Positions 12,837 through 24,302 are shown, counted from the stretch's first letter. The stretch is DNA of 64,000 bases from Marinobacter similis (GCF_000830985.1 NZ_CP007151.1:310001-374000), one strand, 5' to 3'. Translations and numbers: made by a program. The notes: a model not told the origin generated them from the letters alone.

Positions 12837-13620
12837 TCAGTCTTCCATTTCCGCCATACCGGTAATATTGAAGCCGGCATCCACGTACATGATCTCACCG
12901 GTGATACCGCTGGACATATCCGAACCCAGGAAAGCCGCGGAATTACCCACTTCATCGATGGTAACGTTGCGGCGCAATGGCGCCCGTTTGGCGTTCTCGG
13001 CCAGCATCTTGCGGAAGCTCTTGATGCCGGATGCTGCCAGCGTCTTGATCGGGCCAGCGGAGATGCCGTTCACCCGGATGCCGTCGCGGCCAAGGCTGGC
13101 GGCCATGTAGCGCACGTTAGCCTCGAGCGAGGCTTTGGCCAGCCCCATCACGTTGTAGTTCTGCAGTACCCGCTCGGCACCCAGGTAGCTCAGAGTAATC
13201 AGTGAGCTGCCTTCGTGCATCATCGCGCGCGCCTTTGGCCAGGGCCACAAAGCTGTAGGAGCTGATGTCGTGGGCGATGCGGAAACCTTCACGGGTGGTT
13301 ACATCAACGTAGTTGCCGTCCAGCTCATGTCCCGGTGCGAAGCCAACGGCGTGGACGATGATGTCGATGTGGTCCCAGTGCTTGTTGAGCTCGGTAAAGA
13401 CCTGCTCGATTTCCTCGTCACTGGCGACGTCACAGGGGAAAGTTAGTTTGCTGCCCCATTGTTCGGCGAACTTCTCCACCCGAGGTTGCAGCTTTTCGTT
13501 CTGGTAGGTAAATGCCAGCTCGGCACCTTCCCGGGCAAACGCTTCGGCAATGCCGTAGGCGATCGACAGTTTACTGGCAACGCCAACGATCAGTGCTTTC
13601 TTGCCACTGAGTATTCCCAT
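12837..13620 (-). CDS. fabI: Enoyl-[acyl-carrier-protein] reductase FabI (one frameshift)
   Basis: NADH-dependent last step of each fatty-acid elongation cycle and the target of triclosan. [19 protein letters not shown] opens at ATG 13620; the cofactor region, the substrate/catalytic region [11 protein letters not shown] and [27 protein letters not shown] (Tyr-x6-Lys dyad in YNVMGLAK) are all present, ending at [15 protein letters not shown]. Two bases are missing at about 13222-13226 in a GCGCG/GA run (AKGAREMMHEG expected). Repaired length is 261 aa. fabI next to yejFEBA and mltD matches the pseudomonad order I remember. It lies immediately downstream of yejF, with 105 bp between. Confidence 0.94.
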
Positions 13621-13725
13621 GGGTAAATCTCCCTGTGTTCCTGATTTCGAGGCATTATCTGAACACGATGGTTCCGGGTAACACTCAATTGGTCGTAGAA
13701 GTTTGCTGGTAAAAGAAGGCAGCAC

Positions 13726-15286
13726 TCAGAAGTTCCTGAGTATAGGCTGGGTCGGCGACCGGAATATGTCCTCAGCGCTGCCATACTCCACGATCTCACC
13801 ATGATGCAGCACCAGCAGCTTGTGACTGAGTGCCCGAACTACGGCCAGATCGTGACTGATAAAAATATAGCTTAGACCATAGCGGCTCTGAAGATCCCGC
13901 AGCAACTCAATAACCTGCTTCTGGACCGTGCGGTCGAGCGCCGACGTAGGCTCGTCCAGAATGATCAGGTCTGGTTGCAGAACCAGGGCCCGAGCTATGG
14001 CAATCCGCTGGCGCTGACCGCCGGAAAACTCATGGGGGTAGCGGTGACGGGCGTTGGGGTCCAGGCCAACGTCCTGAAGCGCGCGGATCACCCGTTGCTC
14101 GTGGGCCTCGGTGGTGTCTGGATCGTGGATTTCCAGGCCTTCCCGAACAATTTCGGCAATAGACATGCGTGGGCTCAGGCTGCCGAAAGGATCCTGAAAA
14201 ACGATCTGAATGCGCTTGCGCCAGGGCCGGAATTGTTTCTGGGTCAGGGAGCCCAGTTCCTCGCCAGCAAGCTCTATGCCGCCGGAGCTCGCGGTCAGCT
14301 TGAGCAGGGCGTGGCCAATGGTGGTCTTGCCACTGCCGCTTTCACCGACAATCCCGAGGGTCTCACCTCGATCCAGGCTAAAGTTGGTGGATTTAACCGC
14401 GTGAAAAGAGTCTTTCACCTTGCCGAACAGGGATTTCTGGGTGGTGAAGCGAACATCAAGATCCGACACCTTTAGCAAGGGCTCGGAGGTGCCCGTGATC
14501 GCCAGGGGCGCATTGGGTGGCTCGGCATCCAGCAGCTTGCGTGTGTACGAATGCTGCGGATTGGCAAACAGGGTTTCGGTGTCTGCATGCTCACAAGTTT
14601 GCCCTGCTCCATCACCGCCACTTCATCGGCGTACCGGCGGACAATGGTGAGATCGTGGGTGATCATCAGGATCGCCATGCCGAGCTTGGCCTGTAGGTCC
14701 CGGAGTAATTCCAGGACCTGCTTCTGGACCGTCACGTCCAGGGCCGTGGTGGGCTCATCGGCAATCAGCAGGTCCGGTTCGTTGGCCAGGGCCATAGCAA
14801 TCATCACCCGCTGTTTTTGGCCACCGGACAACTGATGGGGATAGCTCGACAGCCGGCTTTCCGGATCCCGGATCCCAACCAGTTCCAGAAGTTCGATGCA
14901 GCGCTTTCTGGCGGCTGAATTGCGCAGGCCCTTATGCAGCGCCAGGGTTTCTCCAATCTGCTTTTCCACCGTGTGCAACGGGTTCAGGGACGTCATCGGC
15001 TCCTGAAAGATCATGCTTATCTTCCGACCGCGGATCTGGCGCAGGCGTTTTTCGCTGACCTTGAGCATGTCTTCACCCTGGAAGTGAATCTCGCCCGTGG
15101 GGTACCGGACGTGGCGCTCATCCAGCAGGCGCAGCACTGACAGGGCAGAGATGGACTTACCCGAGCCGCTTTCGCCCACCAAGGCCAGTGTCTGTCCCGG
15201 GCGGATGGCCAACGACAGGGAATCGACACCCGTGGGCCTTGATCGAAGCAAATAGACAGGTTGGAGATGCGCAGCAAGTCGCTCAT
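13726..15286 (-). CDS. yejF: Oligopeptide/microcin C-type ABC transporter ATPase YejF (two frameshifts)
   Basis: Double-cassette ATPase that powers the YejABE importer. Two complete nucleotide-binding domains are visible: the first with [18 protein letters not shown] and [12 protein letters not shown]; the second with [18 protein letters not shown] and [12 protein letters not shown]. Start is ATG 15286, one base after the yejE stop. Single-base losses at about 15238 (FDQG then [11 protein letters not shown]) and 14592 ([13 protein letters not shown] expected) split it into three reading frames. Repaired length is 520 aa, close to E. coli YejF. The substrate in this organism is unknown; short peptides are the family expectation. 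Confidence 0.92.
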
Positions 15287-15287
15287 A

Positions 15288-16316
15288 TCAGCTCTTTCTC
15301 GGATCAAATGCGTCGCGTACGGCCTCACCCACGAACACCAGCAGTGTCAGCATGACCGAAAGTGAAACAAACGCGGACATACCCAGCCAGGGCGCGTGCA
15401 AATTGGCCTTGCCCTGGGCAATGAGCTCACCCAGGGAAGGCGAACCGGACGGCAGGCCAAACCCCAGGAAATCCAGGGAGGTCAGTCCGGTTATCGCGCC
15501 AGTAAGGATGAAGGGCAGGAAAGTCAGCGTGGCGACCATGGCGTTGGGCAGGATGTGCCGAAACATGATCTTGCGGTTATCCAAGCCCAGCGCCCGGGCC
15601 GCTTTGACGTACTCAAAGTTTCGCGCCCGCAGGAATTCCGCACGCACCACGTCGACCAGTCCCATCCAACTGAACAGCAGCATGATACCCAGCAGCCACC
15701 AGAAATTGGGCTGTACGATACTGGACAGGATGATCAACAAGTACAGAACCGGTAACCCGGACCAGACCTCGATAAAACGCTGCCCGAGCAGATCAATTTT
15801 TCCGCCGTAGTAACCCTGAATCGCACCTACGGCCACGCCCACGATGCAGCTGGCGATGGTCAGGGTGAGGCCGAACAGCACCGAAATGCGAAAGCCGTAA
15901 ATCACCCGAGCGGCGACATCGCGGCCCTGATCGTCGGTGCCTAGCCAGTTCTCAAGGCTGGGGGGCGCCGGTGAGGGCACCTCCAGATCGTAATTGATGG
16001 TGTCGTAACTGAACCGGATGGGTGGCCACACAATCCAGCCATCGGCTTCTATAGAGTCGGCAATGAAAGGATCGCGGTAATCGGCTTCGGTGGGCAGAAA
16101 GCCACCAAAGGTTTCTTCGGGAACCGACTCCACCACCGGAAAATAGAGAGTGTCCTGATAGGAGACCACCAGCGGCGCGTCATTGGCAATTAGCTCCGCC
16201 GCCAGTGACAGGCCAAACAGCGCCAGAAACACCCACAGGGACCAGAATCCGCGTCGGTTGGCCCGGAAGTTACGCAGCCGGCGCTGTTGGATGGGGGTTA
16301 GAGAGAGCTTGCTCAT
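15288..16316 (-). CDS. yejE: ABC transporter permease YejE
   Basis: Inner-membrane permease of the oligopeptide (Opp/Dpp) class, paired with YejB. It has an N-terminal membrane anchor ([20 protein letters not shown]), a periplasmic segment of about 100 residues, then the permease core with [20 protein letters not shown] and the EAA-type coupling loop [20 protein letters not shown]. The frame is intact; 342 aa is usual for YejE. It overlaps yejB by 4 bp and almost abuts yejF, so the order yejA-B-E-F is one transcript on the minus strand. Confidence 0.93.
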   Translation of the reverse strand: MSKLSLTPIQQRRLRNFRANRRGFWSLWVFLALFGLSLAAELIANDAPLVVSYQDTLYFPVVESVPEETFGGFLPTEADYRDPFIADSIEADGWIVWPPIRFSYDTINYDLEVPSPAPPSLENWLGTDDQGRDVAARVIYGFRISVLFGLTLTIASCIVGVAVGAIQGYYGGKIDLLGQRFIEVWSGLPVLYLLIILSSIVQPNFWWLLGIMLLFSWMGLVDVVRAEFLRARNFEYVKAARALGLDNRKIMFRHILPNAMVATLTFLPFILTGAITGLTSLDFLGFGLPSGSPSLGELIAQGKANLHAPWLGMSAFVSLSVMLTLLVFVGEAVRDAFDPRKS

Positions 16317-17398
16317 GCTCCCTCCCGGCTTTCAAAGTCGATACGGGGGTCAACCAGGACATAGGTTATGTCACTGATCAGCTTCAGGATGAGCCCCATG
16401 AGGGTGAAGATGTACAGGGTACCGAATATCACCGGGTAATCCCGGTTCAGGGCCGCCTCGAAGCCCAGCAGGCCAAGCCCGTCCAATGAGAAGATCACCT
16501 CTATGAGCAGGGACCCGGTGAAGAACAGGGACACCAGCACGCCGGGCAGGCTCGCAATCACGATCAGCATGGCATTGCGGAAGACATGGCCGTACAGCAC
16601 CTGTTTGTTGTCCAGACCTTTCGCTCGGGCAGTCACCACGTACTGCTTGCTGATTTCGTCCAGAAACGAGTTCTTGGTAAGCAGAGTGAGTGTCGCGAAA
16701 CCACCAATGACATTGGCCGTTACTGGCAGGGCCAGGTGCCAGAAGTAGTCCCCGATTTTCTGCAGCAAGGTGAGTTCGTCGAAGTTGGACGAGGTCAGCC
16801 CCCGTAACGGGAAGAAGTCGAAGTAGCTGCCACCGGCAAACAGGACAATCAACAGGATCGCGAACAGGAAGCCGGGAATGGCATAGCCAATGACGATGGC
16901 GGAGCTGCTCCAGACATCGAAACGCGATCCATCGGTGACGGCCTTGCGGATGCCCAGGGGAATGGAAATGATGTAGATGATCAGTGTCGACCAGAGCCCG
17001 AGGGAGATGGAGACCGGCATCTTGTCGAGGATCAGCTCGGTAACGCTCTTCTCTCGGAAAAAGGAGTCACCGAAGTTGAAGGTGGCATAGTCGCCCAGCA
17101 TTTTCAGAAAGCGTTCATGGGCGGGTTTGTCGAAGCCGTACATAACTTCGATTTCTTTTAGCAGTTCTTCGGGAATACCGCGTGAGCCGCGGCTGTCACC
17201 GGAGGCGCTGGATACCTCCGCACCGGAATCGCCGCCGGATGCCCTGGCCAGTGCGCTACCGCCGTGGCCTTCCATTTCGGCGATCAGCTGCTCAACCGGG
17301 CCCCCGGGGGCAGCCTGAACAATCACGAAGTTCAACAGCATTATCCCGATCAGCGTCGGAATAATCAGCGCCAGCCTTCGAAGTATGTATATGCCCAT
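16313..17398 (-). CDS. yejB: ABC transporter permease YejB
   Basis: Second permease of the importer. N-terminal [20 protein letters not shown] and PGGP motif of Opp/Dpp B-type permeases, then a Gly/Ser/Ala-rich insert (about residues 42-74) before [18 protein letters not shown]; later the coupling loop [20 protein letters not shown]. The frame is intact, 361 aa. The start region is unusual: four tandem 15-bp repeats, each opening with an A/G-rich Shine-Dalgarno-like motif on the minus strand, lie directly upstream (17401-17460). Confidence 0.93.
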   Translation of the reverse strand: MGIYILRRLALIIPTLIGIMLLNFVIVQAAPGGPVEQLIAEMEGHGGSALARASGGDSGAEVSSASGDSRGSRGIPEELLKEIEVMYGFDKPAHERFLKMLGDYATFNFGDSFFREKSVTELILDKMPVSISLGLWSTLIIYIISIPLGIRKAVTDGSRFDVWSSSAIVIGYAIPGFLFAILLIVLFAGGSYFDFFPLRGLTSSNFDELTLLQKIGDYFWHLALPVTANVIGGFATLTLLTKNSFLDEISKQYVVTARAKGLDNKQVLYGHVFRNAMLIVIASLPGVLVSLFFTGSLLIEVIFSLDGLGLLGFEAALNRDYPVIFGTLYIFTLMGLILKLISDITYVLVDPRIDFESREGA

Positions 17399-17400
17399 TT

Positions 17401-17460
17401 AGCGGAGAGTTCCTTAGCAGAGAGTCCCTTGGAAGAAAATCCTTTAGTAGAGAGCTCCTT
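17401..17460 (-). repeat. Four tandem 15-bp repeats carrying Shine-Dalgarno-like motifs, upstream of yejB
   Basis: Read on the minus strand, the four 15-mers are AAGGAGCTCTCTACT, AAAGGATTTTCTTCC, AAGGGACTCTCTGCT and AAGGAACTCTCCGCT, followed by AA and the yejB ATG. Each unit begins with a purine block resembling a ribosome-binding site; the last lies 12 nt before the start codon. The units have diverged from each other, so this is not a recent duplication or simple sequencing artefact. It fills most of the 91-bp gap between yejA and yejB and probably influences translation of yejB. Confidence 0.8.
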
Positions 17461-17489
17461 CCGTTACAGCGAGGGTTAGAATCCCGTGC

Positions 17490-19318
17490 TCAAGGCTGCA
17501 CCCACCAGTTATCCAGATCAACCCCGTTCTTGGGCGTTTCCGCCGGGCGTTGCAGATGGCTCCAGTAGGCGACCCGATCCTTGGCCAGGTGCCAATGTGG
17601 AATCACATAGTGGCCGTGCAGGAGTACTCGATCCAGGGCCCGGGTTCTATGCACCAGCTCATTGCGGTCCGGCGCCTGAATGACCTGGCTGACCAGTTGA
17701 TCGACAACCGGATGGCTCACCCCCATGTAGTTGCGGGAGCCGATGGCTTCAACGTTGTCAGAGTGCCAGTACTCACGCTGCTCATTGCCGGGTGAATCCG
17801 ACTGAGGCAGCACCTGGGTGATCATGTCGAAGTCGAACTCGCGGACCCGCTGAACATACTGGTTGCTGTCGACCAGCCGTACGGTCACTTCAATGCCGAG
17901 TTTCGCGAGGTTGTTCTTGAAGGGCAGCACTACCCGCTCGAAACTCTTCTGGAACAGCAGAATTTCAAACGCCAGGCTTCACCGGTCTCCTGATGCACCA
18001 TGGTTCCGTTCTCAATGGCGTAACCGGCGTCACGCAGAAGCTCCAGAGCCGCACGCAGGTTCGCTCTTACCCCTTTCTGGCCGTCGGTTGCCGGCGGCTG
18101 GTACACCTCGGCAAAGACGTCTTCGGGTAACTCATCGCGAAACGGCTCCAGGAGCTCCAGCTCCCGGGCTTTGGGCAGGCCCGAAGAGGCCAGCTCACTG
18201 TTCTCGAAATAGCTGTTGGTTCGGGTGTACTGGCCATAGAACAGGTTCTTGTTGGCCCATTCAAAATCGAATCCGTAGGCGAGGGCTTGCCGGACCCGCG
18301 GATCGCTGAACACTTCACGGCGGGTATTGAAGACAAAGCCCTGCATGCCGGTCGGACGCTGATGATCCACTGCTTCGGCAATGATCTTACCGTTCTCAAA
18401 TTTCTCGCCGGAGTAGGCTGTGGCCCAGTTCTTGGCCGAGGTCTCAACCCGAAAATCGAAGCTACCGGCCTTGAATGCTTCCAGTGCCACGGTGTCGTCG
18501 GTGTAGTAGTCGTAGCGGATGCGGTCGAAATTGAATCGACCCCGGCGTACGGCCAGATCCTCGGCCCAGTAGTCTTCTATGCGTTCGTAGGCAATCGAAC
18601 GACCAGCCTCAAATTTGCCGATCCGGTAGGGGCCGCTGCCCAGTGGAGGCGTCAGGCCATTGTCGCCAAATTCGTGGTCAGCCCAGTAATGCGCTGGCAG
18701 GATCGGCATCTGCCCCAGAATCAGCGGCAATTCGCGATTCGTGGTGGCTTTGAAGTCAAAGCGTATACGCTTGGGATTTTCCACCGTCACCTTGGCGACA
18801 TCGGCGTAGTAATTACGGAAAAACGGGTGGCCTTCGGTGGTTAGGATCTCGAAGGAAAACTTCACATCTTCTGCGGTAATGGGCTCGCCGTCGTGGAACC
18901 GCGCCTGGTCCCGGAGGTTGAATACAACGTAGCTGCGGTCTTCCGGTGTCTCAATCGACTTGGCAATCAGGCCATAGGCAGAGAAGGGCTCATCATCTGA
19001 TGACACCATCAGAGTGTCGTACAAATAGGTGCTGATCCCGGCCGCCGCGACACCCCGGATATCAAACGGGTTGAAGGAATCGAATCCGTTGGCCACCACC
19101 GCCATTTTCAGCGTGCCGCCTTTCGGCGCTTTCGGGTTCACGTAGTCGAAGTGAGAAAACCCCTGTGAATATTTGGGGGTGCCGTGCATGGCAATACCAT
19201 GTCGGGCCTCGACCGAGCCGGTGCTGTCGTCAGCGGCGAGTGTGGGGGCAGTGAATGCCATGAAAGCGAAAGAGGAGAGGAGCGACGTAAGGTATGAGGC
19301 TGTCCGTTTGCTGGTCAT
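17490..19318 (-). CDS. yejA: Periplasmic extracellular solute-binding protein YejA (one frameshift)
   Basis: SBP family 5 binding protein that would deliver peptides to YejBEF. ATG 19318 (MTSKRTASYLTSLLSSFAF) starts a clear Sec signal peptide ending near TLAADD; ATG 19378 would add 20 non-signal residues and was rejected. Family features include GIAMHGTPKYSQGFSHFDYV, GGTLKMA, a GSGPYRIGKFEAG motif and the C-terminal GHYVIPHWH. One base is missing near nt 17966 (WRLEILLFQKSFERVVLPFK expected). Repaired length is 609 aa. It is the first gene of yejABEF; only one binding protein is encoded here. Confidence 0.91.
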
Positions 19319-19445
19319 AGGTCTCGCACGTTCCGGAGGGTTAGGCGGGCGCACCGTCTGCCAGGTTGGTGCACCCATGGCTCCTAATCGAACCGTTATG
19401 ATTCTTATAGTTAGGGAAAGTTCCTGAACCTGCGGTCGAAGCCGT

Positions 19446-21197
19446 TCAGGGACTGTTCCGAATATCGACGTAGAGTACCAGACTTTGTCCCGGTTGCAGA
19501 TAACGTGATGTGTTCAGATCATTCCAGCTTGCGATGTCCCGCACATTCACCGAGAACCGGTTGGCGATGGTCGACAGCGAGTCGCCTTTGCGCACCCGAT
19601 AGCCGACCTTACGAACCATGGCCTTGCCGCGGGCGTTGTTGGTGGCAACCATGGTCGGCTGAGAGGTCTTGGACCAGATCACCAGTTCCTTGCCGGGGAT
19701 CAGCGGATCACCGGGCGCCATGCCGTTCCAGGCAGCCACTTGGCGTACCGATACTCGGTGCTCCCGGGCGATATCCCAGAAAGTGTCACCACGACGAACG
19801 GTGTAGCGAACCTTGTTGCCGTCGCGTTTGCGATCCTGTTTTCGTTCCAGACGCTGGGAAGCGCTGAGGGCATAAGTATCTGAGCCCTTGCTGGCGGACG
19901 GTATCATCAGCCGCTGGCCGACCCGAATGAGATCGGAATTGAGTTTGTTCACCTGCTGGATAACGGCCGGTGTGGTCGAGAATTTTCGGGCAATGGTGTT
20001 CAGGTTGTCACCGGACTGTACCTTGTAGTTCCGCCAGGACACCCGTTCACTGCGTGGAATTTCGGCCAGGGCGGCCCGGAAAGTATCGGCGTTTTCAGTC
20101 GGTACCAGTAGCCGATGGGGCCCATCCGGATTGGTGGCACCGGTTGTAGGTGGGGTTGAGCAGGTAAATCTCATCCACGTCGACCTTGGCCAGCTCAGCG
20201 GCCTGGGCCAGATCCATCTGCGAGCCGGTATCGACAATTTCGAAGTAGGGCTTGTCTTCCAGAGTCGGAAGCTCAATGCCATAGTCTTCGGGCTTGTCGA
20301 AAATCTTGGCCAGTGCGATCAGCTTCGGCACGTAGTGCCGGGTTTCACGGGGCAGATCCAGAGACCAGAAATCCTGGGGCTCGTTTTTCTTCCGGTTTTT
20401 TCGCATCGCGCTGGAAACCGTGCCGCCGCCACTGTTGTAAGCGGCCAGGGCGAGGGTGTAATCGCCATCAAAACGGTTGGCGAGCTTATCCAGGTAGGTC
20501 AGGGCTGCGTCAGTCGCTTCCACCACATCACGACGGTCATCGTGCCACCAGCTCTGGGTCAGGCCGAAGTATTTACCGGTCGATGGGATAAATTGCCACA
20601 GACCAGCGGCTCGTCCGTGGGAATAAGCAAAGGGGTCGAAGGCGCTTTCCACTACGGGCAGTAGGGCGAACTCTGCTGGTAGGCCGCGTTTCTCGGTTTC
20701 ATTGATGATGTAATGCAGATAGCGGCTTCCGCGTTCTACTACCCGGTCAATGTAGCTGGGTGGCTGGCGTACCAGTTCAATTGATCCTGGACGCGCTTGT
20801 TATCGACATCGTGATCGAGAGCAAATCCAGTTCGAAGTCGACTCCACAGGTCGCTGGGTTGCGCCGCTTCCTTAACAATCCTCTGCTCGGGGTCGTCCAG
20901 TTTCTCGCGGGCTTCGCGGGCTGTAGGCCTGAGTTCAGGCGCGATGGCGTCGTCGAGCGCAGCGTCCGCTGTAGCGTCTTCACCATTTCCGGATTCGACC
21001 GACTGTTTCAGGTTTTCATCGCCGGTGGCCACGGTTACCTGTTCGGTTTCAAGGGGATTGGTCTCGCTGTCGCCGGATTCGCTGTCGCTGAACCAGGCAG
21101 TAGGGCTGGCCCAGCTGTTATCCGGCGTGTTAGGCAGGCTGCAACCGGAGGCCAGCGCACCGGTGAAAAAGAGCAAAGACAATCGTTTGACCGACAT
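19446..21197 (-). CDS. mltD: Membrane-bound lytic murein transglycosylase D (two frameshifts)
   Basis: Outer-membrane lipoprotein that cleaves peptidoglycan to 1,6-anhydro products. ATG 21197 gives a lipoprotein signal with lipobox LASGC (Cys at residue 19); GTG/ATG forms further up are weaker. The SLT domain holds the catalytic Glu in VVESAFDPFA and the AAGLWQFIPSTGKYFGL motif. Three LysM repeats follow (around YKVQSGDNLNTIA, YTVRRGDTFWDIA, YRVRKGDSLSTIA). Losses at about 20760 (one base; SHPSYIDRVVERG expected) and 20137-20142 (two bases; NPTYNR then ATNPDGPHRLLVP) break the frame. Repaired length is 584 aa. It is adjacent to gloB as in many pseudomonads. Confidence 0.93.
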
Positions 21198-21354
21198 AGA
21201 ATACTTCCGGCTCACGGTTTGAACCGGATTACCCATTTGGAAAATCCGGTAGGTTTAAAGAGTTAAAGGCGCAAAGATGGGTCGATTCTATGGGAGCCCA
21301 TTTCGAGTGGTCAAGAACACCCTCGTTACGTCTGTGAGAGGATTTGTTAACTGA

Positions 21355-22149
21355 TCAAAAGTTGTCTTTGCCGTGGCGAATGGCGGCAAAGATGGCGTTT
21401 TCCGAATCTGCCGGTAAACCGTTCTGGGCACAGTAGTTACGGGCTGCATCAACCACCATCGGATCATCCCAGCGCAGGAAGGGGTTCAGCTGTCTTTCTT
21501 CGGCCAGCACCGAGGGCACCGTGGGTTTTCCTTGATCACGGCGCTGAATGCAGCGTTCCTCGAAGGCTCTCAGGCCCTCGTCCTGGGGCAGCCAGCTGCG
21601 GGCGAACTTGAGGTTCGCCAGGGTGTACTCGTGGGCACAATAAACCGCGGTCCGATCCGGCAGTGCCCGCAACGTCTGCAGAGAGTGGCGCATCTGTTCT
21701 GGCTTGCCTTCAAATAAACGACCGCAGCCGCACACGAACAGGGTGTCGCCGCAAAACAGAACCGGGCGGCCATCTACTTCGGAATCTGAGAAGTAAGCGA
21801 TGTGGTCAAGGGTATGACCGGGAACGCCAAGCACCTGAAAGGTCATATTTTCCCACTGCACCTCATTGCCCGGCTGAACCTGGCTGGTACAACCTTTAAA
21901 AGGCGACTCGGCCGGCCCGGTAACCTCACAGTCCGGAAAGGCTTTCATCAGTTCGCTGACACCACCAACGTGATCGGGGTGGTGGTGGGTGATCAGGATG
22001 GTGTCAAGAACCAGGTTCTGGCTGGCCAGGTGCTTTAGAACTGGCGCTGCCTGGCCCGGGTCAACAATCAGGGCTTTGTGGTTGTCGGAGTTCGACAGGC
22101 ACCAGATATAGTTGTCGCTGAAGGCCGGAATGGCAGAGATGGTCAACAT
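21355..22149 (-). CDS. gloB: Hydroxyacylglutathione hydrolase (glyoxalase II)
   Basis: Hydrolyses S-lactoylglutathione to lactate and glutathione, the second step of methylglyoxal detoxification. The binuclear metal site of the metallo-beta-lactamase fold is THHHPDH (H55, H57, D59, H60), with further ligands in GVPGHTLDH and FCGDTLF and the late YCAHEYT. The open frame begins at 22212, but ATG 22149 ([16 protein letters not shown]) is the family-conserved start and gives 264 aa. It is divergent from the methyltransferase gene, with 94 bp between them. Confidence 0.95.
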   Translation of the reverse strand: MLTISAIPAFSDNYIWCLSNSDNHKALIVDPGQAAPVLKHLASQNLVLDTILITHHHPDHVGGVSELMKAFPDCEVTGPAESPFKGCTSQVQPGNEVQWENMTFQVLGVPGHTLDHIAYFSDSEVDGRPVLFCGDTLFVCGCGRLFEGKPEQMRHSLQTLRALPDRTAVYCAHEYTLANLKFARSWLPQDEGLRAFEERCIQRRDQGKPTVPSVLAEERQLNPFLRWDDPMVVDAARNYCAQNGLPADSENAIFAAIRHGKDNF

Positions 22150-22243
22150 AAAGCCCCACATGTGCAAAACGAGTGTGACTGATATGATAGAGCAATACAG
22201 CAACGGCCCCAACAGCGGGTTCTGTTTTCGGGAGTGACACAGC

Positions 22244-23037
22244 GTGAAAGAGTCGGGGGCGATTAATTTTCCTGTACGTCACGAGAGTTTCGAACGTTGG
22301 TTCGGGACACCGCTCGGTCGGGCTCTGTTGGCGGATCAGCGACAAATGCTCGACAAAGAGTTGAGTCGATTTACCGGGGCACGACAACTACAGGTTGGCG
22401 TGAGTCATCGACTGCCGCTGGCCACTGGCACTGACTTTGTTCAGAGGATCATCACGACACCTCGCTGGAATCCCCAGATTCCGGATCAGGTTGCGGTTTG
22501 CGATGCCCATGAGCTGCCGTTCAGCGCCGATTCCATGGACCTTGTCATTCTGCACCACAGCGCCGATTTTAATCGCTATCCTCACGAAGTGATCCGGGAA
22601 GCGGCCCGAGTGTTGCGCGGTGAAGGTAATCTGGCCCTGATCGGATTTAATCCGATGAGCCTGTGGGGTGTTCGTCGCCTGATTTCACGGCATAACGATG
22701 GCCCTGGGGTGGCCGTTTCCTGATGCGCGGGCGCATGGAGGACTGGTTACATCTGCTGGGCTTTAATGTCGAGGCGTCGGTGACACGTTTCCTGCGGTTG
22801 CCGCTGCAACGCAGTGGCCGAAAAGCGATCAGCCGGATTGATGAGCGGCTTGGTGGCAACAGAATCCTGCCGGTCGGTGCGTATTACTGTATCCTTGCCA
22901 AAAAACGCGTGTATGCCCAGATTCCCCGACGGCCGGTCTGGCGCCAGGCCAAGGTGATTGCACTGTCTGGAGGCAGAACAGTCGGTGCGTCCCGAGGGTG
23001 CTCCCGGGGGCAATGCGTACCGGAAAAAAGTGTGTAA
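22244..23037 (+). CDS. Class I SAM-dependent methyltransferase-like protein (one frameshift)
   Basis: Methyltransferase type 11 family; substrate unknown. It starts at GTG 22244 behind GGGAG. The binding fold is suggested by [27 protein letters not shown] and the post-motif [19 protein letters not shown], though the glycine-rich motif I is weak. One T is missing near nt 22704 ([22 protein letters not shown] expected). Repaired length is 264 aa. The last ~20 residues (nt 22975-23037) are odd, because another frame reads [15 protein letters not shown] there; a second missing base is possible. Its place between gloB and rnhA is the one I remember in pseudomonads. Confidence 0.8.
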
Positions 23038-23052
23038 TCAATGGGAGAAAAG

Positions 23053-23496
23053 ATGTCGGGCAAGGTGATTCTGTATACCGACGGGGCCTGCAAGGGAAAT
23101 CCCGGGCCTGGAGGCTGGGGCGCAGTCCTGCGTTACGGTGAGACCTGCAAAACGATGCATGGTGGCGAAGCGAACACCACCAACAATCGGATGGAGCTAA
23201 TGGCGGCGATTCGTGGGTTGGCAGCACTCAAGCGGTCATGCGCGGTGGAGCTATATACCGATTCCCAGTACGTGCGCAAGGGCATTACCGAGTGGATGGC
23301 CGGCTGGAAACGAAACGGCTGGAAAACCGCTGCCAAGAAACCGGTCAAGAACGAAGACCTCTGGCGTGAGCTGGACACCGAGGTGGCCCGGCACGACGTT
23401 AACTGGCATTGGGTCAAAGGCCACGCTGGCATCCCTGATAATGAACTGGCCGACGAACTGGCCAACCGAGGCGTAGCCGAATTGGCTCGCGCCTGA
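23053..23496 (+). CDS. rnhA: Ribonuclease HI
   Basis: Removes RNA from RNA-DNA hybrids such as R-loops and primers. The four catalytic acids sit at the same numbers as in E. coli: D10 ([11 protein letters not shown]), E48 (NRMELMAA), D70 (YTDSQYV) and D134 (ELADELAN). The open frame begins at 23041, but ATG 23053 has GGGAG seven bases upstream and gives 147 aa; I chose it. It is co-directional with dnaQ (26 bp gap), unlike the divergent rnhA-dnaQ pair of E. coli. Confidence 0.96.
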   Translation: MSGKVILYTDGACKGNPGPGGWGAVLRYGETCKTMHGGEANTTNNRMELMAAIRGLAALKRSCAVELYTDSQYVRKGITEWMAGWKRNGWKTAAKKPVKNEDLWRELDTEVARHDVNWHWVKGHAGIPDNELADELANRGVAELARA

Positions 23497-23522
23497 GCAC
23501 GACCTATTGAATTGAGTGAGTC

Positions 23523-24233
23523 ATGAGACAGATTGTACTGGATACAGAAACCACGGGTATTGACCCAAACGATGGCCATCGGATCATCGAAATCGGTTGC
23601 GTGGAACTCGTCGAGCGCCAACTGACCGGGCGGAATTACCACGTTTATATCAATCCGGAGCGTGAGGTAGAAGCCGAGGCCATTACCGTCCACGGCATCA
23701 CCAACGAATTCCTGGAAGATAAGCCCAAGTTTGCCGAGGTCGCCAGCGATTTCTTTGAGTTCATCAGGGGAGCCGAGCTGGTCATTCACAACGCGGCGTT
23801 CGACGTCGGCTTCATGGATGCTGAATTTGCCCGGCTGAAGCCGGTCCGGAAGACCGCGGACCACTGCGGGATTGTGGATTCCCTGGCGATTGCCCGTAAG
23901 AAGCATCCGGGGCAGAAGAACAACCTCGACGCACTTTGTAAGCGCTACGGTGTGGACAACAGCAACCGGGATCTCCACGGCGCTCTGCTGGATGCCGAGA
24001 TTCTGGCCGACGTCTATCTGCTATTGACCGGTGGCCAGACGGCGTTGTCGCTGGATGCCGGAGCCGAGGAGGGCAGCTCTGGCACTAGTATTAGACGTTT
24101 GCCAGCAGAGCGTCCGGCATTGAATGTTATTCGCGCTTCTGAGGACGAGCAGGGCGCTCACGAGGAATTCATGGCAATGCTGGAGAAGCAGGCCGGTGAA
24201 ACGGTGTGGGGCAAGCTCCAACAAAGTGAGTGA
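23523..24233 (+). CDS. dnaQ: DNA polymerase III epsilon subunit (3'-5' proofreading exonuclease)
   Basis: Proofreading subunit of the replicative polymerase. The DEDDh exonuclease residues are D7 and E9 (LDTETTG), D94 (NAAFDVGF), H152 and D157 (LHGALLDAEI). The C-terminal ~60 residues form the linker and alpha-contacting tail. 236 aa is normal and the frame is intact. ATG 23523 comes 26 bp after the rnhA stop, with no strong Shine-Dalgarno, so coupling with rnhA is likely. Confidence 0.96.
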   Translation: MRQIVLDTETTGIDPNDGHRIIEIGCVELVERQLTGRNYHVYINPEREVEAEAITVHGITNEFLEDKPKFAEVASDFFEFIRGAELVIHNAAFDVGFMDAEFARLKPVRKTADHCGIVDSLAIARKKHPGQKNNLDALCKRYGVDNSNRDLHGALLDAEILADVYLLLTGGQTALSLDAGAEEGSSGTSIRRLPAERPALNVIRASEDEQGAHEEFMAMLEKQAGETVWGKLQQSE

Positions 24234-24274
24234 GAGCCGGTTCTCTCTGTACTAAATGTTACATTCTGGCTTTC

Positions 24275-24302
24275 TTGAGGTACTTGAGTTTTGTGTTATA
24301 AG
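24275..24302 (+). promoter_or_regulatory. Candidate sigma70 promoter for fimL
   Basis: TTGAGG (-35) and TATAAG (-10) are separated by 16 bp, 160 bp before the fimL ATG. A perfect inverted repeat (GTTCGC-N8-GCGAAC, 24312-24331) lies just after the predicted start point and could be an operator or a 5' UTR hairpin. Confidence 0.4.
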
